Source: Planococcus glaciei (GTDB lineage: Bacteria; Bacillota; Bacilli; Bacillales_A; Planococcaceae). From it: a stretch of 64,000 nt of DNA. Both the position numbers and the translations under genes were made by a program. The stretch is taken from assembly GCF_900099655.1 (NCBI RefSeq), contig NZ_FNDC01000001.1, forward strand, positions 124,001 to 188,000. The letters are read 5' to 3'. Under the pieces are notes generated by a model that was not told the origin of the DNA, searched no databases, and was given only the letters and a program-made list of their open reading frames with translations. Each line of letters starts with the position of its first letter. Position 1 is the stretch's first letter. Of this stretch, positions 43,480 to 50,877 are shown piece after piece.

Positions 43480-44061
43480 ATGAAGCGATGGGCGATGCTG
43501 ATCCTTTCAATTCTACTGCTTTTGATTCTTGCAGCCTGTGGAAATAACGAAGATCCACCTACCGAAACCGATGGAGCTACCGAAGTCGAGGATGAAAATG
43601 TAGACGAAGGCAATGAAGACCCGCCAAACGGCGAGGAAGCTGAAGACAACTCAGATGAAGGCTCAAGCGAAGATTTAATGTTTGCAACGGTTGAAATGAT
43701 GGACAGCGACGGCAATGCTACAGGCACTGCTGAACTGAGCGCAGAAGACAAAGGCGTTAAAGTGGTTCTGCAGCTTGAAAACCTTGAATCCGGCGGCCAT
43801 TCCGTTGAATTCCGGGATGCCGGAAAATGTGAAGCTCCTGATTTTGAAACGACCGGAGAGCCATTCGGCGGCGACATACCGGATATTGAAGTAGGCGATG
43901 ACGGCAAAGTAAACGAAGAATTTATGGTGGAAGGCGTCACTATGAAAACAGGAGAAGAAAACTCCCTGCTGAAAGAAGGCGGAGCTTCCCTCTTTGTCCA
44001 AGGCAGCGATAACTCGGAATCAGTGGCTTGCGGCGTTATTACGGCAAATCCTCAACAATAA
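43480..44061 (+). CDS. SOD-like lipoprotein lacking the Cu/Zn site
   Basis: 193 aa, lipoprotein (lipobox 'LLILAACGNN') with an acidic linker (about 23-65) and a C-terminal Cu,Zn-SOD-like fold. The conserved core is recognisable from 'GKCEAPDF', 'GDIPDIEV', 'NSLLKEGGASLFV' and 'ACGVI', and the disulfide cysteines are kept. However, the His-x-His copper motif reads 'GGHSVEF', the zinc loop between 'APDF' and 'GDIP' is cut to a few residues, and the loop before 'ACGVI' is shortened. Superoxide dismutase activity is therefore unlikely. Ends in a good terminator. Confidence 0.85.
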   Translation: MKRWAMLILSILLLLILAACGNNEDPPTETDGATEVEDENVDEGNEDPPNGEEAEDNSDEGSSEDLMFATVEMMDSDGNATGTAELSAEDKGVKVVLQLENLESGGHSVEFRDAGKCEAPDFETTGEPFGGDIPDIEVGDDGKVNEEFMVEGVTMKTGEENSLLKEGGASLFVQGSDNSESVACGVITANPQQ

Positions 44062-44091
44062 AAAGAGCGGGAATAAACCCGCTCTTTTTTT
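44061..44091 (+). terminator. Terminator of the SOD-like gene
   Basis: aaaagagcggg / cccgctctttttt hairpin with T run. Confidence 0.92.
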
Positions 44092-44117
44092 CATGCCGTT
44101 TTCTCTTCTTTTTCTGC

Positions 44118-44142
44118 GTTTAGCGGCCCCCTTACAGGGAAT
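44118..44142 (+). promoter_or_regulatory. Candidate sigma-B promoter (SDR gene)
   Basis: GTTTAG, 13-nt spacer, GGGAAT; compare sigma-B GTTTAA-N12-14-GGGTAT. Confidence 0.65.
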
Positions 44143-44178
44143 AAAAAATCTAGACACTATTTTAAGGAGGACGAATGC

Positions 44179-45057
44179 ATGTCAAATGAAGACAAATATG
44201 AAAAAATTGATGAAGAAGTGGAGCCCCAGGAACAACCGGAACAACCGGGACACGAATCCGAGATGGCTCCTGAACCTATTTTCGATGACAAAGATTATAA
44301 AGGCTCAGGGAAACTTGAGGGAAAAGTTGCATTGATTACCGGCGGCGACAGCGGAATTGGACGTGCGGTCGCGGTGGCGTTCGCAAAAGAAGGAGCAAAT
44401 GTCGCGATTGCTTACTTGGATGAACATGAAGACGCTGATGAAACGGTTAAAGCCATTGAATCCTACGGCGTGAAAGCATTTAAGTCAGCGACGGATGTCA
44501 GCGATGTGGAAAACTGCAACCAGCTGATTGTTGACGTCGTTTCCGAGTTTGGCCAATTGAACATATTGGTGAACAATGCCGGAAAACAGTTCCCGCAGGA
44601 TGACTTTTTGGCCATTACGCCGGATCAATTAATGGAGACGTTTACCACAAATATATTCTCCATGTTCTATTTATCGCAAGCAGCAATTCCCCATATGCAA
44701 AAAGGGGATTCCATCATCAATACTTCTTCCGTTACGGCATACCGCGGCTCATCATCGCTGATCGATTATTCGTCGACCAAAGGAGCCATCACAACGTTTA
44801 CCCGCTCGCTTTCGCAAAGCCTTGCTGAAAAGGGCATCCGGGTCAACTCAGTGGCTCCCGGCCCAATTTGGACACCGCTGATCCCTTCAACATTCGATGC
44901 CGAAAAAGTTGGCAAACACGGCGGAGACACGCCAATGGAACGCCGCGGCCAGCCTGCGGAAGTGGCACCGGCTTATGTGTATTTCGCTTCCAAAGACTCC
45001 ACTTATGTCACTGGTCAAGCCATCCATGTAAACGGCGGAGACTTTATTTCTTCCTGA
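44179..45057 (+). CDS. SDR family oxidoreductase, general stress protein type
   Basis: 292 aa. A hydrophilic N-terminal extension of about 45 residues, rich in Glu/Pro, precedes the SDR core. The core has 'LITGGDSGIGRAVAVAFAKEG' (cofactor), 'VNNAG', catalytic 'YSSTK' and 'NSVAPGPIWTPLIPS'. This extended form matches the Bacillus general stress dehydrogenases (YdaD/YhdF/YhxC group). SD AAGGAGG. A sigma-B-like promoter is 37 bp upstream. Confidence 0.93.
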   Translation: MSNEDKYEKIDEEVEPQEQPEQPGHESEMAPEPIFDDKDYKGSGKLEGKVALITGGDSGIGRAVAVAFAKEGANVAIAYLDEHEDADETVKAIESYGVKAFKSATDVSDVENCNQLIVDVVSEFGQLNILVNNAGKQFPQDDFLAITPDQLMETFTTNIFSMFYLSQAAIPHMQKGDSIINTSSVTAYRGSSSLIDYSSTKGAITTFTRSLSQSLAEKGIRVNSVAPGPIWTPLIPSTFDAEKVGKHGGDTPMERRGQPAEVAPAYVYFASKDSTYVTGQAIHVNGGDFISS

Positions 45058-45065
45058 CAATACCC

Positions 45066-45096
45066 AGCCAAGGCTCTCGAAGCCTTGGCTTTTTTC
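45066..45096 (+). terminator. Terminator of the SDR gene
   Basis: agccaaggct / agccttggct with T run. Confidence 0.9.
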
Positions 45097-45114
45097 ATTT
45101 CTTACAAAAATACG

Positions 45115-45138
45115 GTTTCATAGGCTATATTCGGGTAT
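45115..45138 (+). promoter_or_regulatory. Sigma-B-like promoter (small membrane protein)
   Basis: GTTTCA (45115-45120), 12-nt spacer, GGGTAT (45133-45138). Confidence 0.78.
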
Positions 45139-45177
45139 AAGAGTGATAGAAATCTCTTAATTGGGGAGGTGAAAGAG

Positions 45178-45573
45178 TTGAGATATATCGAAGCATTGCT
45201 TATGAAGTTCGCCATGGTATTTGCCGTTCTGTTTGTCATTTTAGGGCTTACGTATGGAGTTGAAGTATTTGATATTTTCCTCCTTAGCCTCGTCATTACA
45301 CTCGTCGGGTTTATCGGAGACTTGGTTCTTTATCCGCGTACCTCCAATAAAGTTGCAACTGGGGGCGACCTTGTCCTTTCTTTTCTGATCGTGTGGCTCT
45401 TGGGGTTGGCCTTGATTGAAAACCCCGACTTCTCGCTTGTAACGGCTGCCATCTTTTCCGCTATTGTGCTTGCAGCCGGTGAGTGGTTTTTCCATATTTA
45501 CCTTACCAAACGCCTTTGGGAACAGAAGGAAACTTCTAAAACAATAAAACGCGACGCCCCACGGCAATCGTAA
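45178..45573 (+). CDS. YndM/DUF2512-like membrane protein
   Basis: 131 aa, four hydrophobic segments and a basic C-terminus. 'GGDLVLSFLIVWLLGLAL' and 'AGEWFFHIYL' recall the DUF2512 (YndM) family of Bacillales. The TTG at 45178 is preferred to the GTG at 45169 because GGGGAGG is at proper spacing only for the former. Function unknown; the sigma-B-like promoter suggests a stress role. Confidence 0.78.
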   Translation: MRYIEALLMKFAMVFAVLFVILGLTYGVEVFDIFLLSLVITLVGFIGDLVLYPRTSNKVATGGDLVLSFLIVWLLGLALIENPDFSLVTAAIFSAIVLAAGEWFFHIYLTKRLWEQKETSKTIKRDAPRQS

Positions 45574-45576
45574 ATT

Positions 45577-45610
45577 TAAAGACGCTGAAGCAGCCGCTTC
45601 AGCGTCTTTT
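45577..45610. terminator. Bidirectional terminator
   Basis: aaagacgctgaagc / gcttcagcgtcttt between convergent genes. Confidence 0.9.
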
Positions 45611-45619
45611 ATCTATGCA

Positions 45620-46312
45620 TCATTCACTAGCAGGCAGGAAGAAAAGAACTTTTTGGGTCCCTCCGTAATGAGCGATGGGCCGCTCGAGGTGAAAGTTTTT
45701 TAGCAGAAAACTGGCCATCGTATTTTTATAGATCTCCCCTTGGATATACTGGAGCTCCCACGGAGGATGGGCAATGTCGACGCGCAGCAATCTGTTCTTC
45801 GGCTTTGTCCATAAACAATAACGTTCCGTCAGCCATGAATCAAAAACACTCTTTTTGATGGGTTCTGATGCAATTTGATAAGTTAAGCTAAGCGCCTCTG
45901 GAAATGCATGCCGGTGTGTTCTGCGGCTTTTAAAAAGACAGGTCCCTTGCCTTCCATCCATTTTCATCCGGGCGTGGCGGTAAGGCAGAAAATCTCCAGT
46001 ACTTGCGGCTTTTACCGCTAATGCACTGTCAGCATCCAATGAAAAAAAGTAGACTCCAGAACGTCCTTTGTAGTTCACATAAGTTCTGACATTCAACTCG
46101 AGATACGGCGGAACGACCGGTATCGGAGAGATACCTCTTAAACTTGTTCCTTTGGCCTTGAATAAGACAACGCCAATCCAGGCGAATCCATCATACAAAT
46201 CCAGTTCAAGTTCTTCGGGCACACGCTTCCTCACCCATTCTGCCTGGACAGGCCAGTGCAGGAAAACCACTTCATGCCATTCTTGTTTCATTGCCCAGGG
46301 TCGATTTGCCAT
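45620..46312 (-). CDS. DUF2071 / YqjF family protein
   Basis: 230 aa. 'MKQEWHEVVFLHWPVQAEWVRKRVPEELELDLYDGFAWIGVV' (positions 8-49, in parts) and 'VPPYLELNVRTYVNYKGRSGVYFFSLDAD' are the conserved parts of the YqjF family. Some relatives resemble acetoacetate decarboxylase, but no catalytic Lys can be named here. Function unknown. Its start follows the terminator of the Mn catalase gene. Confidence 0.87.
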   Translation of the reverse strand: MANRPWAMKQEWHEVVFLHWPVQAEWVRKRVPEELELDLYDGFAWIGVVLFKAKGTSLRGISPIPVVPPYLELNVRTYVNYKGRSGVYFFSLDADSALAVKAASTGDFLPYRHARMKMDGRQGTCLFKSRRTHRHAFPEALSLTYQIASEPIKKSVFDSWLTERYCLWTKPKNRLLRVDIAHPPWELQYIQGEIYKNTMASFLLKNFHLERPIAHYGGTQKVLFFLPASE

Positions 46313-46338
46313 AAATCCACCTCTTTCGCAAAAGAAAT

Positions 46339-46361
46339 AAGCCTCTTCAATGAAGAGGCTT
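46339..46361 (-). terminator. Terminator of the Mn catalase operon
   Basis: aagcctcttca / tgaagaggctt hairpin followed on the minus strand by ATTTCTTTT. Confidence 0.82.
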
Positions 46362-46368
46362 GGTTTTC

Positions 46369-47199
46369 TTATTTCAGGTCTTCTTCCGGAAGCGTGTTAT
46401 GGGCTTCAGGAGGAGCTGGTTTCAAAATTGGGCGTTCGCTCAAAGGTTCCGGTTTTTGAACCGTAATCGGATGTCCGTCCGGAGCCGGCTGGCTTACCCA
46501 CGGCAATTGATCAGCCGTACTTGTTTCTGGATTTACGTAAAGAATATGTGAAAATTCTTGTGCTTCCCATTCAGGCGGAACAGTTGATGGTACAATTGGG
46601 CCCTCTTTGGCTTCTAAATCTTTAATTGCCGCAAGCCACTGGTTTTGGTGCATCGTGTCGCGTGCAATCAAGAAAGAGAACAAATCTTTGACGCCTTTGT
46701 CATCGGTCATGCTGTACAAGCGCGCCACTTGCAGACGCCCTTGCGACTCCGCGTTGACGTTTGCACGGAAGTCAGCCAATAAGTTCCCGCTGGCTACAAT
46801 ATAGCCTGCGTTCCACGGAACACCGTTGCTGTCTTTAGGAGATGCTCCCAGACCATGAACAATCGCGTGCTGTGGATTCATGCCGCCCATGATAGCTCCG
46901 ACAATCGGATCCGCTGCCGCTTTTTCCTGTTCATAGACAGGCGCACCTTCTAATAAACGGGCAACGAGGGTTGCCAGCATTTCGATATGCCCAAGTTCCT
47001 GTGTTCCTGTATCCATCAATAAGTCTCTGTATTTTTCATTTCCTCTTGTGCTCCACCCTTGGAATAAGTATTGCATCGCTACCGACATTTCACCGAATTG
47101 GCCGCCGATCAGTTCCTGGACCTGCTTAGCAAATACCGGATCTGGGCTCTCCGGTTTGACATGGTATTGAAGTTCGCTTCTGTGGAAAAACATAGACAT
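46369..47199 (-). CDS. Manganese catalase
   Basis: Dimanganese catalase, 276 aa, converting hydrogen peroxide to water and oxygen. Four-helix bundle ligands: Glu in 'GQFGEMSVAMQYLFQGW' (about 35-50), Glu and His in 'GTQELGHIEMLATLV' (about 66-80), and later 'NVNAESQGRLQVARLY' and 'DTMHQNQWLAAI'. The C-terminal tail is Pro-rich ('QPAPDGHPITVQKPEPLSE'), as in YdbD-type enzymes. It lies 18 bp after the small hydrophilic gene, with a sigma-B-like promoter before both. Confidence 0.95.
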   Translation of the reverse strand: MSMFFHRSELQYHVKPESPDPVFAKQVQELIGGQFGEMSVAMQYLFQGWSTRGNEKYRDLLMDTGTQELGHIEMLATLVARLLEGAPVYEQEKAAADPIVGAIMGGMNPQHAIVHGLGASPKDSNGVPWNAGYIVASGNLLADFRANVNAESQGRLQVARLYSMTDDKGVKDLFSFLIARDTMHQNQWLAAIKDLEAKEGPIVPSTVPPEWEAQEFSHILYVNPETSTADQLPWVSQPAPDGHPITVQKPEPLSERPILKPAPPEAHNTLPEEDLK

Positions 47200-47216
47200 T
47201 ACCTCCTGAATGATTT

Positions 47217-47486
47217 TTAGTTTTCTTTGGAGTTCGTTGAGTTGGAGTTCTTACCGCCACCACTGTTAGATGACGCATCTTGCGGGTGGCCGCCATCGTA
47301 ATCGGAATCATTGCCGCCGCTGTTAAAGGTTTTGCTGCTTGAGTCTTTGCCATCTTTTTGTACTGAAGAACCGGTTGCTGATTGGTTTTCGGCTTTGCCA
47401 GAACTGTTTCTGTTGTTGCCCGACTCTCTTTTTTCGCTCTCTTCCTTCTTCATCGCTGCTTCATGTTCCCGTTGTTCTTTATCCAT
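47217..47486 (-). CDS. Small disordered Gly/Ser/Asn-rich hydrophilic protein
   Basis: 89 aa, no family recognised. Composition is dominated by Ser, Gly, Asn, Lys and Glu with no hydrophobic core, for example 'NSGGNDSDYDGGHPQDASSN'. It resembles stress-induced hydrophilins in character only. A very good SD (AAAGGAGGAAAAAAT before ATG), a sigma-B-like promoter upstream and co-transcription with Mn catalase support it as a real gene. Confidence 0.75.
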   Translation of the reverse strand: MDKEQREHEAAMKKEESEKRESGNNRNSSGKAENQSATGSSVQKDGKDSSSKTFNSGGNDSDYDGGHPQDASSNSGGGKNSNSTNSKEN

Positions 47487-47527
47487 ATTTTTTCCTCCTT
47501 TCGTTGTTTTGACGGCGTATTATCTGA

Positions 47528-47552
47528 ATACCCTGCACTTTTTACTTAAAAC
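47528..47552 (-). promoter_or_regulatory. Sigma-B-like promoter (small protein - Mn catalase)
   Basis: Minus strand: GTTTTA (47547-47552), 13-nt spacer, GGGTAT (47528-47533). Confidence 0.8.
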
Positions 47553-47613
47553 CATTTTTTGTCTTCTGCCAGCTGATTCATACAAAAGTCATATGGCTTT
47601 TAGGCATAAAAAA

Positions 47614-47635
47614 AGAAGAGGCTCATGCCTCTTCT
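47614..47635 (-). terminator. Terminator of ohr
   Basis: agaagaggc / gcctcttct hairpin, followed on the minus strand by seven Ts. Confidence 0.88.
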
Positions 47636-47645
47636 GGGGTATGGA

Positions 47646-48065
47646 TTAAGTTACTTTCAATTCTACGTCAATATTGTCTCTGGTTGCTTTGGAATATGGG
47701 CAGACCTGGTGTGCTTTTTCAACCAGTTCGCGTGCTTTTTCTTCATCTACGCCTTGGACCGAGACATTCAAGGTAACGCCGATTTTATAGCCGCCGTCTG
47801 ATTCATCTTTCAGGAAATGGACATCCGCTTTTACGGATGTGCTTGAAACATCCGCCTTTTCTTTTCGGATGACCAATCCAAGTGCACCGTCAAAGCAAGC
47901 AGCATAGCCTGCTGCAAAAAGCTGCTCTGGATTTGTGCCATGGCCCCCTGGTCCTCCCAGTTCTTTCGGTGAAACCAATTGAAAATCGATAATATTGTCT
48001 TCAGACACGACTCTTCCTTCTCGTCCTCCGGTTGCTAATACGGATGTTGTAAATAATGCTGCCAT
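47646..48065 (-). CDS. ohr: Organic hydroperoxide resistance protein
   Basis: Thiol peroxidase of the Ohr/OsmC family, 139 aa, reducing organic hydroperoxides. Reactive Cys in 'AAGYAACFDGALGLV' (about 54-62) and resolving Cys in 'AHQVCPYSKATRDN' (about 120-130). 'GTNPEQLFAAG' is the family signature. In Bacillus such genes are controlled by the Cys-sensing repressor OhrR; no ohrR gene is seen next to it. An AT-rich imperfect inverted repeat (TTATTT/AAATAA, about 48081-48102) lies between promoter and SD and could be an operator. Confidence 0.96.
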   Translation of the reverse strand: MAALFTTSVLATGGREGRVVSEDNIIDFQLVSPKELGGPGGHGTNPEQLFAAGYAACFDGALGLVIRKEKADVSSTSVKADVHFLKDESDGGYKIGVTLNVSVQGVDEEKARELVEKAHQVCPYSKATRDNIDVELKVT

Positions 48066-48118
48066 CTTTCCAACTCCTTTTCTTATTTAAATTTTCAAAT
48101 AAATTAGCGAACAATTAA

Positions 48119-48147
48119 AACGTACTAGTTTTCAGCACACGAGTCAA
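48119..48147 (-). promoter_or_regulatory. Promoter of ohr
   Basis: Minus strand: TTGACT (48142-48147), 17-nt spacer, TACGTT (48119-48124). Confidence 0.65.
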
Positions 48148-48182
48148 CCGATTTGATTCATCTCTTCCTTCCTTTTTCTTAC

Positions 48183-48207
48183 GTTTCAGGAAGCGGTGAG
48201 AGGGTAA
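48183..48207 (+). promoter_or_regulatory. Sigma-B-like promoter (DJ-1/PfpI gene)
   Basis: GTTTCA, 13-nt spacer, GGGTAA, about 45 bp before the start of the downstream gene. Confidence 0.75.
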
Positions 48208-48250
48208 ATGAACAAATAGACAAGTGAGATACTCTGAGGAGGAAGATACG

Positions 48251-48955
48251 ATGGCAAAAGTAATGGCGGTTTTATCCAGCGGTTATGTAGACGAAGAAAA
48301 CAATTACGTGACGGGATGGTGGGCAGAAGAATTGTTCGCCCCTGTCCTTGCACTCGAAGCAGAAGGACATATAGTTGGGCTTGCTTCACCGAAAGGCGGA
48401 AAACCCGTTGTAGATCCTATAAGCCTGAGTGAAGAGTATGATCCGGAAGGCAAGTACAAAAAATTATACGATTCCGGTGTTGCCGATAAAACAACGCCGA
48501 TTGTGGATGTTAAAGCGAGTGACTACGACGCCATTTTCATCGTGGGCGGGCACGGTGCGATGTTCGATTTGGCGCATAACGAAGAACTCCATACCTTGAT
48601 CAATATCGTGTATGGGCAAGGCGGCATCGTCGCAGCAGTCTGCCACGGCCCTGCTCCTCTCGTCTATACGAAACTGCCGAATGGACGAGGCCTTTTGGAA
48701 GGCCTGGACGTAACAGGCTACCCTAACAATATGGAGCCAAAAGAAGTGGTGGGCTTACTTCCTTTCAGCCTGGAAGACGAATTAAGCCGCATCGCCAACT
48801 ACAAAGCTGAAGCAAATGAAAAAGAATATGTGGTCTGGGGCAGTGAACAGATTTTGACCGGACGCGATCCCCAATCTTCTCCGCTTTTCGGAAAAGAACT
48901 GGCGAAAAAACTGACAAGCATCGAGCAAAAGCAGGAAGAGAAGTTTTTTGATTAA
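48251..48955 (+). CDS. Type 1 glutamine amidotransferase domain protein (DJ-1/PfpI, Hsp31-like)
   Basis: 234 aa from the ATG 48251 (SD GAGGAGG); an upstream in-frame start at 48224 is not supported. Nucleophile elbow Cys in 'GGIVAAVCHGPAPLV' (about 135), with 'IFIVGGHGAMFDL' before it. 'GWWAEELFAPVLALEAEGH' near the N-terminus and 'PLFGKELAKKL' at the end are as in Hsp31/YhbO-YfkM-like stress proteins, often linked to glyoxal repair or chaperone activity. The sigma-B-like promoter fits. Confidence 0.92.
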   Translation: MAKVMAVLSSGYVDEENNYVTGWWAEELFAPVLALEAEGHIVGLASPKGGKPVVDPISLSEEYDPEGKYKKLYDSGVADKTTPIVDVKASDYDAIFIVGGHGAMFDLAHNEELHTLINIVYGQGGIVAAVCHGPAPLVYTKLPNGRGLLEGLDVTGYPNNMEPKEVVGLLPFSLEDELSRIANYKAEANEKEYVVWGSEQILTGRDPQSSPLFGKELAKKLTSIEQKQEEKFFD

Positions 48956-48974
48956 GCCCATTGGTTTAGGGTAT
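48950..48974 (+). promoter_or_regulatory. Sigma-B-like promoter (small membrane protein)
   Basis: GATTAA, 13-nt spacer, GGGTAT. It starts inside the stop region of the upstream gene. Confidence 0.62.
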
Positions 48975-49016
48975 GTAGTTGGTAAAGAGGAATAGCATTA
49001 ACAGGGAGGCGTAAAT

Positions 49017-49226
49017 ATGAGCGACAATAAAGAGCCGAAAGAAAAAGAATACATGAAAGCCAGCAAGGAATCGCTAAAGCATCCCCCTAACAATAAGGAA
49101 GGGCTGCAGGAGCCGAGAACAACCGGCTACAAGCCGCTTCAGATCGGCATCGTCATTTTTGCGATTCTTGTACTCATCGTTGTCATTATCGGAATCAGCA
49201 ATGGCATGTGGGGCCTCTTCAACTGA
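49017..49226 (+). CDS. Small single-pass membrane protein, 69 aa
   Basis: Hydrophilic Lys/Glu/Pro-rich N-terminal half and one C-terminal membrane segment (about 43-62, 'IGIVIFAILVLIVVIIGI'). No family recognised beyond this shape, which is common among Bacillales stress proteins. SD AGGGAGG at good spacing and an upstream sigma-B-like promoter support it. Confidence 0.78.
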   Translation: MSDNKEPKEKEYMKASKESLKHPPNNKEGLQEPRTTGYKPLQIGIVIFAILVLIVVIIGISNGMWGLFN

Positions 49227-49280
49227 TTGCCATCCGGCAGTCAGTTTTCTTTTTGACGGAAAACCTGCAAAAACACCTGG

Positions 49281-49301
49281 ACTAGCAAACTATTTGCTAG
49301 T
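49281..49301. terminator. Hairpin, possible terminator
   Basis: actagcaaa / tttgctagt followed by CCTTTT on the plus strand. Lies after the small membrane protein gene. Confidence 0.5.
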
Positions 49302-49491
49302 CCTTTTCAGGGCGTGCCTGCAAAGAATTTGCCAACCAGAAAAGAAGGATAAATGCCAATACTGTAAACAAATTAAATTTTATATCTTCCACAATTGTGT
49401 AGAGGATGATAAATCCCAAAAACATAGCAGCACTGCTCACATTATAATTTTGAAGAAGCTTTTGCTTAAAATCCACTGACTGCAGCCCCAT
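49297..49491 (-). CDS. Possible small membrane protein, 64 aa
   Basis: Two hydrophobic stretches ('AAMFLGFIILYTIV', 'LFTVLAFILLFWLANSL') in a 64-residue frame with a basic N-terminus. The sequence before the ATG (CTGAGAAA) is a weak ribosome binding site. Protein-like composition argues for a gene. It could also be chance. Confidence 0.4.
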   Translation of the reverse strand: MGLQSVDFKQKLLQNYNVSSAAMFLGFIILYTIVEDIKFNLFTVLAFILLFWLANSLQARPEKD

Positions 49492-49640
49492 TTTCTCAGA
49501 TTATTCTTTCTATCTTACTCTTTCCAGCGCTGGTTCGCCATCTTATTCCAGATTTTTCTTTTATAGGCCCAAGTCCTGTCAACTAATCATTGTCCCTATA
49601 GCCCTTCTCGATGATTTCAGCATACATTTTTATCAAAAAA

Positions 49641-49669
49641 AAGCTTTTCGCTTGAGAGCGAAAAGCCTT
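49641..49669 (-). terminator. Terminator of htrA
   Basis: aaggcttttcgct / agcgaaaagctt type hairpin with T run on the minus strand. Confidence 0.88.
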
Positions 49670-49674
49670 TTCTT

Positions 49675-50862
49675 TTATAAACTTTCAGTCAGTTCGATTT
49701 TAGCATCCACCAGTTTTCCTCCGCGGTACACTTTCACGTTCAAAGTATCACCAACCTCAGCTTCCGTATAAAGGTGCTGGCGAAGTTCCAAGACAGAGTT
49801 TACCGCTTTCCCGTCTAATTCAACGATTACATCATATGGCTGTATGCCGGCTTTTTCCGCCCCGGAACCTGGCGCCACTTCACTCACTACGACACCTTCC
49901 GTTACATCTTCAGGCAACCCCAGCTGGCTATTGCGGTATTGCTGCGGCACCGAAGACAAGTCCATGATGCTCACTCCGATTGACGGCCGCTCCACTTCCC
50001 CTTTTGCTTCCAAATCTTGAATGATCGGAATGGCTGAGTTGATTGGAATGGCCAACCCGATGCCTTCTACTGCATCCTGGGCAATTTTCATCGAGTTGAT
50101 GCCGATCACTTGCCCTTGGCTGTTGATCAGCGCACCGCCGCTGTTGCCCGGGTTGATCGCTGCATCTGTTTGAAGAACTTCAGCTTGCCAGTCTTCCGTG
50201 CCGTCTCCGTTGACATCAATCGGAACAAGCCGCTCGGTTCCTGATACGACACCTGTTGTGACCGATCCGGAAAATTGAAGCCCAAGCGGGTTGCCGATGG
50301 CAATCACCGGCTCTCCGGCTTTCAATACAGAAGAATCGCCAAATTCAGCGATTGTGGAAATGCTGCTGCTGTCGACTTTCAATACAGCCAAGTCTGTCCA
50401 GACATCAGTTCCCAGAACTTCTGCGTCCAGCTCTGTTTCATCAGCCAAGGTAACTTTCACTCTTTCTGCACCTTCCACTACATGGTTATTGGTCACAATA
50501 TAGGCAGATCCGCCATCTTTTTTATAGATGACACCAGACCCCGTACCCGCTTCCTGCGCTTCTGCTCCAGCAGCCGGCATGAACGGATTTTGCTGGGCAG
50601 TTTTTAGGTTGGTCACCCCGACTACTGCCGCTGAAGTGGCATCCACAATTTCTGTGACATCTGTCGTGACGATGTCTGAAACATTTTGTATGCCGCTTGC
50701 AGTCTCTACGGTTCTCGGCTGATTTTCTGCTGCTGTGCCCACATCCGCAAATTGCGGAATGGCAACTCCAACAAGCAACGCTCCCGCGATCAATCCTGAA
50801 AAGCTTGAAGCAAAATAGCCTGTCCGTTTTTTCTTTGGTTCACTTGAATTGTAATATCCCAT
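49675..50862 (-). CDS. HtrA/DegP-like membrane-anchored serine protease
   Basis: 395 aa. An N-terminal membrane anchor (about 18-38) is followed by a trypsin-like domain with catalytic His in 'VTNNHVVEGAERV', Asp in 'WTDLAVLKVD' and Ser in 'NPGNSGGALINSQG'. One PDZ domain lies from about 290 ('VVSEVAPGSGAEKAGIQPYDVI'). It degrades misfolded exported proteins at the outer face of the membrane. The gene follows the PrsA-like foldase by 15 bp, giving a fold-or-degrade operon next to a two-component system. Confidence 0.95.
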   Translation of the reverse strand: MGYYNSSEPKKKRTGYFASSFSGLIAGALLVGVAIPQFADVGTAAENQPRTVETASGIQNVSDIVTTDVTEIVDATSAAVVGVTNLKTAQQNPFMPAAGAEAQEAGTGSGVIYKKDGGSAYIVTNNHVVEGAERVKVTLADETELDAEVLGTDVWTDLAVLKVDSSSISTIAEFGDSSVLKAGEPVIAIGNPLGLQFSGSVTTGVVSGTERLVPIDVNGDGTEDWQAEVLQTDAAINPGNSGGALINSQGQVIGINSMKIAQDAVEGIGLAIPINSAIPIIQDLEAKGEVERPSIGVSIMDLSSVPQQYRNSQLGLPEDVTEGVVVSEVAPGSGAEKAGIQPYDVIVELDGKAVNSVLELRQHLYTEAEVGDTLNVKVYRGGKLVDAKIELTESL

Positions 50863-50877
50863 AGTTAATCGCTCTCC

